Positions 1 through 8,019 of a stretch of DNA of 64,000 nt are shown piece after piece (position 1 is the first letter of the stretch; each line of letters begins with the position of its first letter). The DNA comes from Desulforapulum autotrophicum. Its GTDB lineage: Bacteria; Desulfobacterota; Desulfobacteria; Desulfobacterales; Desulfolunaceae. A model generated the notes under the pieces. That model worked only from the letters and a program-made list of their open reading frames with translations, was not told the DNA's origin and did not search any database. The DNA lies in assembly GCA_020723285.1 (NCBI GenBank), contig DYJE01000008.1, positions 62,001 through 126,000 of the forward strand, in the 5' to 3' direction. The position numbers and the translations under genes are program-made.

Positions 1-222
1 ACCGATTCCCAGGTCATGGCCACCCCCGTCCACTTTTTTGTCGGCGTTGTAAAAGATATTGTACATGGTGTAATGAAACCCCTGGGGCGGAAGCGATGCC
101 GCATTGATTCCCAGGGCTCCCGGCGTGTAATGTCCGAACCCCACGACTGTCCCTGAAAAACCTGCGACCAGAACCAATGCCAGAAAAACCGCCGAAAGAT
201 GCTTGTGCAATACGTGTCTCAC
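1..222 (-). CDS. SphA-like outer membrane transporter, N-terminal part (cut by window edge)
   Basis: The first 74 codons of a gene running off the left edge. It starts at a GTG with a GGAGG ribosome site 7 bases upstream; the nearby ATG at 227-225 is in another frame and stops after one codon. Residues 1 to about 27 form a signal peptide (basic start, then a hydrophobic run with FLALVLVAGFSG). The mature part begins with the pattern GHYTPGALGINAASLPPQGF, typical of the SphA / 'MetA-pathway of phenol degradation' family of outer membrane beta-barrels thought to move hydrophobic compounds. The family call rests on this short N-terminal signature only, since the barrel itself lies outside the window. 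It is divergent from leuB. Confidence 0.6.
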   Translation of the reverse strand, partial: MRHVLHKHLSAVFLALVLVAGFSGTVVGFGHYTPGALGINAASLPPQGFHYTMYNIFYNADKKVDGGGHDLGIG

Positions 223-392
223 GTCATTTCCCTCCACTTGAATGTTATCTCCTGCAACCCCAAAGGGTGCCACCCCTCCCATGCTCGGCGTCACCTTCCA
301 AAAAGACCTCAGCGGCAACCACCGAATGGCATCTTGTATATGGTGAAAGGGTTGGTGTCAAGCCGGACAGAATCCCGTCGGCATTTCCCGCC

Positions 393-1540
<1,148 letters not shown>

Positions 1541-1553
1541 AAACACCTCACTC

Positions 1554-1584
1554 GGTCGCCCCGGAATCCTCCGGGGTGGCCTTT
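1554..1584 (+). terminator. Hairpin downstream of leuB
   Basis: Perfect 7-bp core stem CCCCGGA / TCCGGGG (1559-1565 with 1570-1576), extended to about 12 bp by outer pairs including two G-T wobbles, followed by only three T residues. Probable factor-independent terminator of moderate strength. Confidence 0.5.
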
Positions 1585-1628
1585 CAACATGCCGCTTTTC
1601 ATCCGTTCTGAACCAGGGAGACTGAGCC

Positions 1629-2153
1629 ATGCTATACACCTTCGAAGGAAAAACACCGGTAGTGGGAAAGAACAGCTATGTGAGCGAGACCGCCCAGGTC
1701 ATCGGCGATGTGGTCATCGGGGATTCGTGTTACGTGGGTCACGGGGCCATCATCCGGGGTGATTACGGCCGGGTGATCATCGGCGAGGGAAGTGCCGTGG
1801 AAGAAGGGGTGATCATCCACGCGCCTCCGGACCACACCCAGACCATCGGCTGCCACGTCACCATGGGCCACGGGGCCATTCTTCACGGCAACGCGGTGGG
1901 GGATTACACCGTGGTGGGCATGGGTGCGATTTTAAGCCTTTTTTCGTCGACCGGCGAGTGGACCATCGTGGCCGAAGGGTCCGTGGTCAAAGCCAATCAG
2001 ATTATCCCTGGCGGAAAGGTGGCGGCCGGAAATCCTGCGGCGGTTGTCCGGGACGTGAAACCCGGCGACAAGGAGCTGTGGATGTTCGGCAAACAGGTCT
2101 ATGTGGATCTGGCGCTCCGCTATCTGAAATCCGGACTTGTCAGGGCGGACTGA
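1629..2153 (+). CDS. Gamma-carbonic-anhydrase-like hexapeptide-repeat protein
   Basis: A 174-aa left-handed beta-helix protein of the YrdA/PaaY/gamma-carbonic anhydrase family. The hexapeptide pattern (I/V-G-D-x-x-x) runs from about residue 10 to 140. The three metal-binding histidines of the family are visible as H64 (VIIHAPP), H81 and H86 (MGHGAILHG). Bacterial relatives bind zinc or iron and may hydrate CO2 or act as coenzyme A thioesterase-like accessory proteins, so the exact reaction cannot be read from sequence. A ribosome site (AGGGAGA) precedes the ATG. It sits alone between leuB and a helicase gene, with a terminator-like hairpin upstream, so it probably has its own promoter. Confidence 0.85.
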   Translation: MLYTFEGKTPVVGKNSYVSETAQVIGDVVIGDSCYVGHGAIIRGDYGRVIIGEGSAVEEGVIIHAPPDHTQTIGCHVTMGHGAILHGNAVGDYTVVGMGAILSLFSSTGEWTIVAEGSVVKANQIIPGGKVAAGNPAAVVRDVKPGDKELWMFGKQVYVDLALRYLKSGLVRAD

Positions 2154-2241
2154 AACATCATCCTTTATTAGGAAATGGTGTTTGTTCCATAAGCCGTGCG
2201 AATAATTCAATGCACTTAAAAAACAGCAAGGCCATGAAACC

Positions 2242-4374
2242 ATGAGACAGCGACACGGACAGGACCGGAGAAGACCCCACGCCAGAAAGCACAGAAGCGG
2301 ATCACGCCTCCAGGAAAGCGTCATCAAGCCGGGGGCTGACAAGCTTTTACGCGAAGTGTTCAGCCACATCGGTGTTCCTGAAAAAAAACCCTTTGTCCCG
2401 GACAGTTTCCAGATCGAAGCGGTGAACGCCATCAACCACTCGGACTGCCTTGTCACAGCCCCAACAGGTTCGGGGAAAACCTGGATCGCAGAACAGGCCA
2501 TCGAAAAAGCTCTGAAAATGAATAAACGGGTCTGGTACGGCACTCCGTTAAAAGCCCTCACCAACACCATTTACGCCCGTTTCATGGATATATTCGGCAA
2601 AGGCACCGTAGGCATCCTCACCGGAGACATCAAGGAAAACGCCGACGCCCCCGTGATCATCGGCACCACGGAAATTTTAAGAAACCAGCTTTACGACAGC
2701 ATGCACAGTGGCAAAGACCTGGGCTGCGACCTGGTGATCCTGGACGAAGCCCATTTCCTGGGCGACATCGAACGGGGCGTGGTGTGGGAGGAAATCATGA
2801 TCTACCTTCCTTCCCGAATTCCCCTTCTCATGCTTTCCGCCACCATCGGCAACACCCATCAGATCGCCGACTGGCTGTCCGGAGTCCGGAACAATCCCTG
2901 CCGCGTCATCGAAGAGACAAAACGTGCCGTGCCCCTTTACCCTCTTTTTTTTCACCCCAGCGGTACCCTGTATCCCCTGATGAACCCCGGAGGAAAAAGC
3001 GGTCTTTACAAAAAAACTGCCGAATTCGCGGCCCAGAAAAATCCACCGGTGATGGCCCGGCCCGGCAAGCTTCCGCCCTTGGGGGATATCCTCAGCGTTC
3101 TCAAGCATTACGACCTGCTTCCGGCCATCTTTTTCATGAAATCGAGACTGGACTGTGACATCGCCATCGAGCTGTGCTCGTCGGAAATCCTCGACGCCGA
3201 CCCCGAACGAAAAGACCGGCTCTTCAAACGGGTTGACGAATTGCTGTCGGGCAACACCCACATCAGACACCACAAACAGCGCTGGAATCTTGAAAACTGC
3301 GCCGTGGGATCCCATCACAGCGGCCAGCTTCCGGCCTGGAAAATCATCATCGAAACCCTGATGTCCGAAGGGCTGCTGGATGCCATGTTCGCCACATCCA
3401 CCGTGGCCGCAGGGGTGAATTTCCCGGCCCGGACCGTGGTGATCCTGAACTCGGACCGGTTCAACGGCGCGGATTTCATGCCGCTTTCCCCCACGGAATT
3501 CAGTCAGATGACCGGGCGCTCAGGCAGACGGGGCATGGACAACATCGGTTTTGCCGTGGCTTTGCCCGGCAAGTTCATGAACCTCCGGCTCATGGCCAAA
3601 CTCGTCAACCTGCCGCCGGAAGATGTCCTGAGCCAGATCAGAATCAACTTTTCCATGGTCTTGAACCTCCTTCTCTCCCACTCGCCGGGGCAGATCCGGG
3701 ACCTTCTCAAAAACTCCTTCGCGTCCTATCTTCTTTCCAAAAAAAAGGCGCTGACGCCGGGAAAATCTGTTTTCGGCATCAAAAACCAGAACGACTACCT
3801 GTGGAAAGATTTCCTCCTCCACCTGGATTTCCTGAAACGGGAAGGATTCGTGGACGAAAAGGACCGGCTCACCGAGGATGGGATCTGGGCTTCGCGGCTC
3901 CGCATCGACACGCCGCTCCTGGTGGCCGAAGGCTTCCGCATGAACCTTTTCCCGAAAAACGATCCGGCCCTTCTGGCGGGCATGATCGCCTCTTTCGTCA
4001 ACGAAAAGGAGTTCAGCGACAGTTCGTCCGAAAAACGCAACGCCCCGAAAAAACTGCTCACCTGTTTCGTAAAGATGAAACGGATGCTGACCCCATTCGC
4101 CCATACCATGCTTGACAGCGGGTTTGACGTGTCTCCCCTTTTCATCCAGCCCTCGGCCACCCTTTACGCCTGGGCTTCCGGAGAATCCTGGGACACGGTG
4201 TGTGAAATGTCCGGCCTTCCCGAAGGTGATCTGTCCCGCCTGATATTACGGACAGCGGACAATCTCCACCATGTGGCGAACCTGTCCGATCATTTTCCCG
4301 AAATCGCCAGGTCCGCCAGGGAAGCCAAGGACATCATCATGCGGGAGCCGGTGATGACGGGATACTCGGCTTAG
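2242..4374 (+). CDS. DEAD/DEAH-box RNA helicase, Ski2-like
   Basis: A 710-aa superfamily 2 helicase. Motif I (APTGSGKT, about residue 73), motif II (LDEAH, about 167), motif III (SATIGN, about 200) and motif VI (TGRSGRRGMD, about 423) are all intact. The order, spacing and QMTGRSGRRG form resemble the Ski2/Mtr4/archaeal Hel308 group, which unwinds RNA or forked DNA. The N-terminal 30 residues are very basic (many R, H, Q) and may be a nucleic-acid tail or a sign that the true start is slightly downstream; the upstream ribosome site is weak (AAGG, 10 bases away). The last 250 residues have no motif I can name. Substrate and role are unknown. Confidence 0.88.
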   Translation: MRQRHGQDRRRPHARKHRSGSRLQESVIKPGADKLLREVFSHIGVPEKKPFVPDSFQIEAVNAINHSDCLVTAPTGSGKTWIAEQAIEKALKMNKRVWYGTPLKALTNTIYARFMDIFGKGTVGILTGDIKENADAPVIIGTTEILRNQLYDSMHSGKDLGCDLVILDEAHFLGDIERGVVWEEIMIYLPSRIPLLMLSATIGNTHQIADWLSGVRNNPCRVIEETKRAVPLYPLFFHPSGTLYPLMNPGGKSGLYKKTAEFAAQKNPPVMARPGKLPPLGDILSVLKHYDLLPAIFFMKSRLDCDIAIELCSSEILDADPERKDRLFKRVDELLSGNTHIRHHKQRWNLENCAVGSHHSGQLPAWKIIIETLMSEGLLDAMFATSTVAAGVNFPARTVVILNSDRFNGADFMPLSPTEFSQMTGRSGRRGMDNIGFAVALPGKFMNLRLMAKLVNLPPEDVLSQIRINFSMVLNLLLSHSPGQIRDLLKNSFASYLLSKKKALTPGKSVFGIKNQNDYLWKDFLLHLDFLKREGFVDEKDRLTEDGIWASRLRIDTPLLVAEGFRMNLFPKNDPALLAGMIASFVNEKEFSDSSSEKRNAPKKLLTCFVKMKRMLTPFAHTMLDSGFDVSPLFIQPSATLYAWASGESWDTVCEMSGLPEGDLSRLILRTADNLHHVANLSDHFPEIARSAREAKDIIMREPVMTGYSA

Positions 4375-4381
4375 ACAGATA

Positions 4382-4918
4382 TTAATCCAGATCCATCAGA
4401 AGCGCATGGGCAAGGAGCAGACGATCCGGCACATCGCCCGGCTCAAAGGCTGATGCCGTGAAAAGAGCGTTGACTGCGGCGAGAGTGGTGTTCAGCTGTT
4501 CGATGTCCAGAATGTGATCCTTCTCGGGTCTTCGTCCCGAAGTAAAATTCAGGGGGCAGACATCCACACGGTGGCCATCGGGATCACGCACCAGCACCGG
4601 AAGCCCGTGTGTCCGGCAGATCACCGGACGGACAGGGTATAGGAGACATGTATTTTCATAAAGAAGCGGGCATTCTCCATCCGGATCGTTGTAAAGGTTT
4701 TCCGCTCGCTGCCTGATCATGGCCACGATTTCCGGTTCCAGCTCTTCCATAGCCAGACGGATATGAACCGCCTCCACAGGAAAAAGGTTCAGGTGCCGGC
4801 AGCATGAACCGCATCCTTTCCGGCAGACCAGGTCCTCTCCGAGAGCAGCAGCGGATTCAGCCCAGAATCTGTCGATTTTATCAAGAAAAATTTTGTAATT
4901 ATCAAACATCGTGTCCAT
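4382..4918 (-). CDS. YkgJ-family cysteine-cluster protein
   Basis: A 178-aa protein with the compact metal-binding cluster C32, C36, C39, C40 (CRKGCGSCC) and further cysteines in the middle (CPLLYENTC, VICRTHG), the pattern of the YkgJ / PF03692 family of putative zinc or iron-sulfur binding proteins. No biochemical role is established for the family. I chose the ATG at 4918 because GGGGG stands 7 bases before it; an in-frame ATG at 4924 is only 1 base from that site. It converges on the helicase gene with 7 bases between stops and is divergent from the fusion gene at 5128. It is one of three proteins of this general type in the window. Confidence 0.75.
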   Translation of the reverse strand: MDTMFDNYKIFLDKIDRFWAESAAALGEDLVCRKGCGSCCRHLNLFPVEAVHIRLAMEELEPEIVAMIRQRAENLYNDPDGECPLLYENTCLLYPVRPVICRTHGLPVLVRDPDGHRVDVCPLNFTSGRRPEKDHILDIEQLNTTLAAVNALFTASAFEPGDVPDRLLLAHALLMDLD

Positions 4919-5036
4919 ACTCATGCCCCCTTTGACTCTGGTGAACAACGCTGTCCAGCTTCATATAAAACTCTGTAGAAACACGCAATATTCCTTTTTT
5001 TCGCATCTTGGGATTTTTTTCTGTGATTCCTTGTCA

Positions 5037-5060
5037 TTTCATGTTGTTATTCACATGAAA
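5037..5060. repeat. Inverted repeat between divergent genes
   Basis: Perfect 8-bp inverted repeat TTTCATGT ... ACATGAAA with an 8-base spacer, in an A/T-rich 210-base divergent intergenic region (4919-5127). It could be an operator for one or both neighbours, but no regulator is identified. Confidence 0.3.
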
Positions 5061-5127
5061 ACAGGTTAAGAAAGAACAAATCCCTGAACAGTGTCCAGTA
5101 TTACAAGGATCATTCAAAGACGTAACC

Positions 5128-6249
5128 ATGAACGACTTTAAAACTCAGGTCAGACAAGACCCTTACGCCAGCCATCTGGGCATCTGTTTTGACAGAATGG
5201 AGCAGGGCTTCGCGGAGTGCTCGCTCACCATCAAAGAGAACATGCTCAATTTTCTCGGCCTGGTCCACGGAGGGCTTGTGTTCAGTCTGGCCGACGCGGC
5301 GTTTTCCGCAGCCAGCAACCATGATCATACACCGTCTTATGCCCTGGACATCAGCGGTTCTTTTTTAAGATCCGCCAGACCGGGGGATACCGTCAGGGCC
5401 GAAGCCGTTCTTGTCCACAGCACCCGGCGAACCGCCCTGTACCGCATGACGGTGATGAACGGAAACGATCTGATGGCCACCTTCAACGGGACGGTGATCA
5501 GGATGGGATCGGATAAAAAGCCTGAGGCTGTGGAACACGGTCAGACAGGAGTGTGGACAGAACCCTTGACGGGGATGGTTTTTGTATCTGTTCCGGGAGG
5601 TTCGTTCCTGATGGGGGACGCCTCAGGTGAAGGCCTTGAAAACGAGCGGCCTGTACATGAAGTGGCCCTTTGCGCCTTTCATATGTCAAAGACCCCGGTG
5701 ACCCGGAAACAATGGGCGGCGGTCATGGGCGAAGATTCAATCGGGGATAACGGAAAGCCCGATGATCCGGTCACCTATGTAACCTTTTCTGACGCTGAAT
5801 CCTTTATCTCCATTCTAAATGAACGGAGCGACGGAACAAGGTTCAGCCTTCCCACCGAAGCCCAGTGGGAATATGCGGCAAGGAGCGCCGGGAAAAACCA
5901 GTTATACGCCGGTTCCGGCGATGCGAAACAGGTAGCCTGGACCGGAGAAAACAGCGATGGCCATCTGCATGCTGTGGCCCTGAAAAAAGCCAATGAACTC
6001 GGACTGTATGACATGAGCGGCAATGTCTGGGAATGGTGCCTGGACGCCTTCGACGACGAAGCTTACGAAAATCATGAACCGCGGAACCCCCTGATCATGG
6101 GAGAAAAAGGGAGGGACCGTGTGGCCCGCGGCGGAAGCTGGCTGATGGACGCATGGAGCGCACGGTGCACCCGTCGATTCAGCTTCCCGGAAGACGTTTC
6201 CGGAAATGGACTGGGATTCCGTCTGGTCATGACAAGGGATGCGGCGTAA
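5128..6249 (+). CDS. Fusion: PaaI-type hotdog thioesterase + FGE/SUMF1-like domain
   Basis: A 373-aa two-domain protein. Residues 1 to about 130 are a PaaI-like hotdog thioesterase with the active-site helix region LGLVHGGLVFSLADAAFS (H47-G48-G49, D56); such enzymes hydrolyse acyl- or aryl-CoA thioesters. Residues about 145-370 match the formylglycine-generating enzyme / sulfatase-modifying factor fold: GGSFLMGD near its start, LPTEAQWEYAAR, MSGNVWEW and RGGSWLMDAWSARC at its end. In true FGE two copper-binding cysteines lie in GGSxxC-x4-C; here the first position is M340 and the nearest cysteine, C347, is two residues out of register. The second domain is therefore probably not a sulfatase activator and may bind a ligand or partner. 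The reading frame is continuous with no sign of a sequencing join. Confidence 0.8.
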   Translation: MNDFKTQVRQDPYASHLGICFDRMEQGFAECSLTIKENMLNFLGLVHGGLVFSLADAAFSAASNHDHTPSYALDISGSFLRSARPGDTVRAEAVLVHSTRRTALYRMTVMNGNDLMATFNGTVIRMGSDKKPEAVEHGQTGVWTEPLTGMVFVSVPGGSFLMGDASGEGLENERPVHEVALCAFHMSKTPVTRKQWAAVMGEDSIGDNGKPDDPVTYVTFSDAESFISILNERSDGTRFSLPTEAQWEYAARSAGKNQLYAGSGDAKQVAWTGENSDGHLHAVALKKANELGLYDMSGNVWEWCLDAFDDEAYENHEPRNPLIMGEKGRDRVARGGSWLMDAWSARCTRRFSFPEDVSGNGLGFRLVMTRDAA

Positions 6250-6325
6250 CGTAACGATCACCAGGCGCCTTTGGGGAAAGGTGGTGCCGTTATTATACAA
6301 AACAAGGGAAGGAAGAAACTGTTAA

Positions 6326-6706
6326 ATGATTAAACTGGATCAACTCAAAGACAACGATGTCTGGCTTGCTGTCAAAATCAGCGGGTCCTTCATGTTCATC
6401 AATGATACACCCTACTACGTGTTTGTCCTGATGGACGCGGTCAGCGCCAGCGTTTTCGGCCATGTCATCGTGGAGGCATTCGGAGGAACTCCGGACACCC
6501 GTGAGGTGGATTCCCTGTTCAGCAAAGCATATTCCGTGGCCAAGCGCTGGCCCGAAAAGCTCATCATCTCCGATAAATCGGCGGTTTCAGAGCTTTTTCG
6601 TTCCGTGGCTAAGAAAAACGGCATTGAAACAGACAACATCCCGCTCAACGAACTGTCCCCGGTCATCGCTCCGTTTGTGGAAGAGTTCGCCAACCATTAC
6701 AAATAG
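6326..6706 (+). CDS. Hypothetical protein, 126 aa
   Basis: I do not recognise the family. A soluble 126-aa protein with no signal peptide or membrane segment. The N-terminal half (about 10-55) is rich in beta-branched and aromatic residues, suggesting strands. The middle (about 60-115) is helical with SLFSKAYSVAKRWPEKLIISDKS, a pattern loosely like proteins that look up or assign a value to a nucleic acid or integrase-fold domain, but this is too weak for a call. It has an upstream AAGGAAG-like ribosome site and a 76-base gap from the fusion gene, so co-transcription is possible. Codon use is like the neighbours, so it is probably a real gene. Confidence 0.6.
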   Translation: MIKLDQLKDNDVWLAVKISGSFMFINDTPYYVFVLMDAVSASVFGHVIVEAFGGTPDTREVDSLFSKAYSVAKRWPEKLIISDKSAVSELFRSVAKKNGIETDNIPLNELSPVIAPFVEEFANHYK

Positions 6707-6750
6707 GCCCCACCCTTCCTGACCCGATGACATCTTTCCCCGATGCCATT

Positions 6751-6778
6751 AAAAAAGCCCGGTGATCCATCACCGGGC
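6751..6778 (-). terminator. Intrinsic terminator of the PEP-CTERM gene
   Basis: Perfect stem GCCCGGTGA / TCACCGGGC (9 bp, 4-base loop) which, read on the minus strand, is followed by six T residues (AAAAAA at 6751-6756 on the plus strand). It lies 33 bases past the stop of the minus-strand gene. Confidence 0.85.
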
Positions 6779-6810
6779 CGTATCATCTTCCAACGTCAAA
6801 CAGACATTCG

Positions 6811-7557
6811 CTATAGTTTCTTTTGCTTGCGTCTCACACCGGCAGCCCCCACAAGACCCGCACCAAGAAGGAGCAGTGTTGCCGGCTCGGGATTGGGAAT
6901 CGGTGCCTGGGTATCATCATATATCGCGTACCGGTCAGCCACGAGCATGCTGGCGTAAGGATTGCCCGCATCCGTAATGTAGATGCTGTTTCCACCTCTC
7001 TGGTACAGAGTGTCCACACCGTCAAAAATTTCATGATCGCTTTCAATATCGTAGAAACCGTTGGGACGGGTGCAGTCCGAGTTTATCCCGAGTCCGAAGA
7101 CATTGAGAAAATCGTTCCACTTATCCGAGCTTTTCCCATATTTCTTGGCAGCACCTCCTGCCAGGTAGACATTTCCGCCACTTTGAACATAGGAGACGAG
7201 AAGGTCGTTCGACACATCGGTTCCGCAAAGGAAAAGTCCGTCGTATCCCAAAAGGATATCAAGGGTCAGCTGCATCGTGGGATCAACGGTCCAGCCGTAT
7301 CCTGCCGATGTCACGGCGTTATTAAGATTCGTGCCCGTGAGGCCGAAGTTGTCCGAATACACCAGAAAATTTCCCGAATCCCCGGCAAACCAGGACGCTA
7401 CCTGGGTTGCGAACACGTACCCATCTTGATTTTCGTCCGGAACTTTATCCGAAAGCGTCCACTCATCCGGAGCCAGAACGATCTTTCCCGCACCTGCGGG
7501 TACGACCCCGGATAAAAAAACTGCAAAAGCCACTAATAAGATTGCTTTGATTTTCAT
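6811..7557 (-). CDS. PEP-CTERM sorting-signal protein, secreted
   Basis: A 248-aa exported protein. The N-terminus MKIKAILLVAFAVFLSG is a signal peptide. The C-terminus is the classical PEP-CTERM tripartite signal: NPEPATLLLLG, a hydrophobic span and a basic tail RRKQKKL. Exosortase (EpsH/XrtA type) would cleave at PEP and anchor or release the protein in the exopolysaccharide layer; no exosortase gene lies in this window. The region between (about 25-220) has no catalytic motif I recognise; it contains DILLGYDGLFLCGTDVSND and a glycine-rich GGNVYLAGGAAKKYG that could be a Rossmann-like or DUF4350-like ligand domain. I chose the ATG at 7557 because GGGGGG precedes it by 4 bases; the frame is open further upstream without a site. 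A sigma-54-like promoter lies about 80 bases upstream. Confidence 0.85.
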   Translation of the reverse strand: MKIKAILLVAFAVFLSGVVPAGAGKIVLAPDEWTLSDKVPDENQDGYVFATQVASWFAGDSGNFLVYSDNFGLTGTNLNNAVTSAGYGWTVDPTMQLTLDILLGYDGLFLCGTDVSNDLLVSYVQSGGNVYLAGGAAKKYGKSSDKWNDFLNVFGLGINSDCTRPNGFYDIESDHEIFDGVDTLYQRGGNSIYITDAGNPYASMLVADRYAIYDDTQAPIPNPEPATLLLLGAGLVGAAGVRRKQKKL

Positions 7558-7636
7558 AGAACCCCCCTGTTCAAAATCAAAAACTATTTTAAGGTTCACA
7601 AAAAACCTTATGCACAAAACCTCGTTCATACATTAA

Positions 7637-7653
7637 TACAATAAACGTGCCAA
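7637..7653 (-). promoter_or_regulatory. Sigma-54 (RpoN) promoter of the PEP-CTERM gene
   Basis: On the minus strand TTGGCACG-TTTA-TTGTA, against the consensus TTGGCACG-N4-TTGCW. The -24 element is perfect, the GG to -12 spacing is exact and the only mismatch is the -12 C (GT instead of GC). It lies about 80 bases upstream of the PEP-CTERM start codon. RpoN control with the PrsK/PrsR regulators is known for PEP-CTERM genes in other bacteria. Confidence 0.65.
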
Positions 7654-7764
7654 ATATCACAATATGGAATCTATCTTGTATATCAAATAATTATAATGAT
7701 TTTATAATTTTTGAACTTTATAATCACGAACAAAACACCCAAAATGTATGTAAAACTTAACACA

Positions 7765-7792
7765 GTTCATTATTTTTTGTCCACGTTCATTA
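7765..7792. promoter_or_regulatory. Two direct repeats GTTCATTA spaced 20 bp, possible activator sites
   Basis: Identical octamers GTTCATTA at 7765-7772 and 7785-7792, exactly 20 bp (about two helical turns) start to start, with similar bases before each (CACA / CCAC). They lie about 110-155 bp upstream of the sigma-54-like promoter, the usual distance for enhancer-binding proteins. The surrounding 7558-8019 region is A/T-rich and otherwise holds no gene. Confidence 0.35.
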
Positions 7793-7827
7793 CACACCCC
7801 TTTTCACGAAAGGCTTTCAATATCATA

Positions 7828-7844
7828 GCGGCACCCTTATTGAA
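7828..7844 (+). promoter_or_regulatory. Weak sigma-54-like site facing the C25 peptidase gene
   Basis: GCGGCACC-CTTA-TTGAA keeps GGCAC, the TTG and the exact 10-base spacing of a sigma-54 promoter but has GA for the -12 GC. It is about 175 bases upstream of the C25 start codon. A weak candidate alone; of interest because it is back-to-back with the better site at 7637-7653. Confidence 0.2.
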
Positions 7845-8019
7845 CTCCGGAACAATCCCATAGGAACCTTAAAAAAAACTGCCTCCGGCTGAAATTCATG
7901 TAACCATTCAAATCATCCTGTGGTATGGTCTCCCATTCTTTTCGCTTCAAGAATACACCTTGATTTGCCGATATATGTTCGTGTCACTTGAATCACCACC
8001 ATGCACGGGTTTTATCTGT

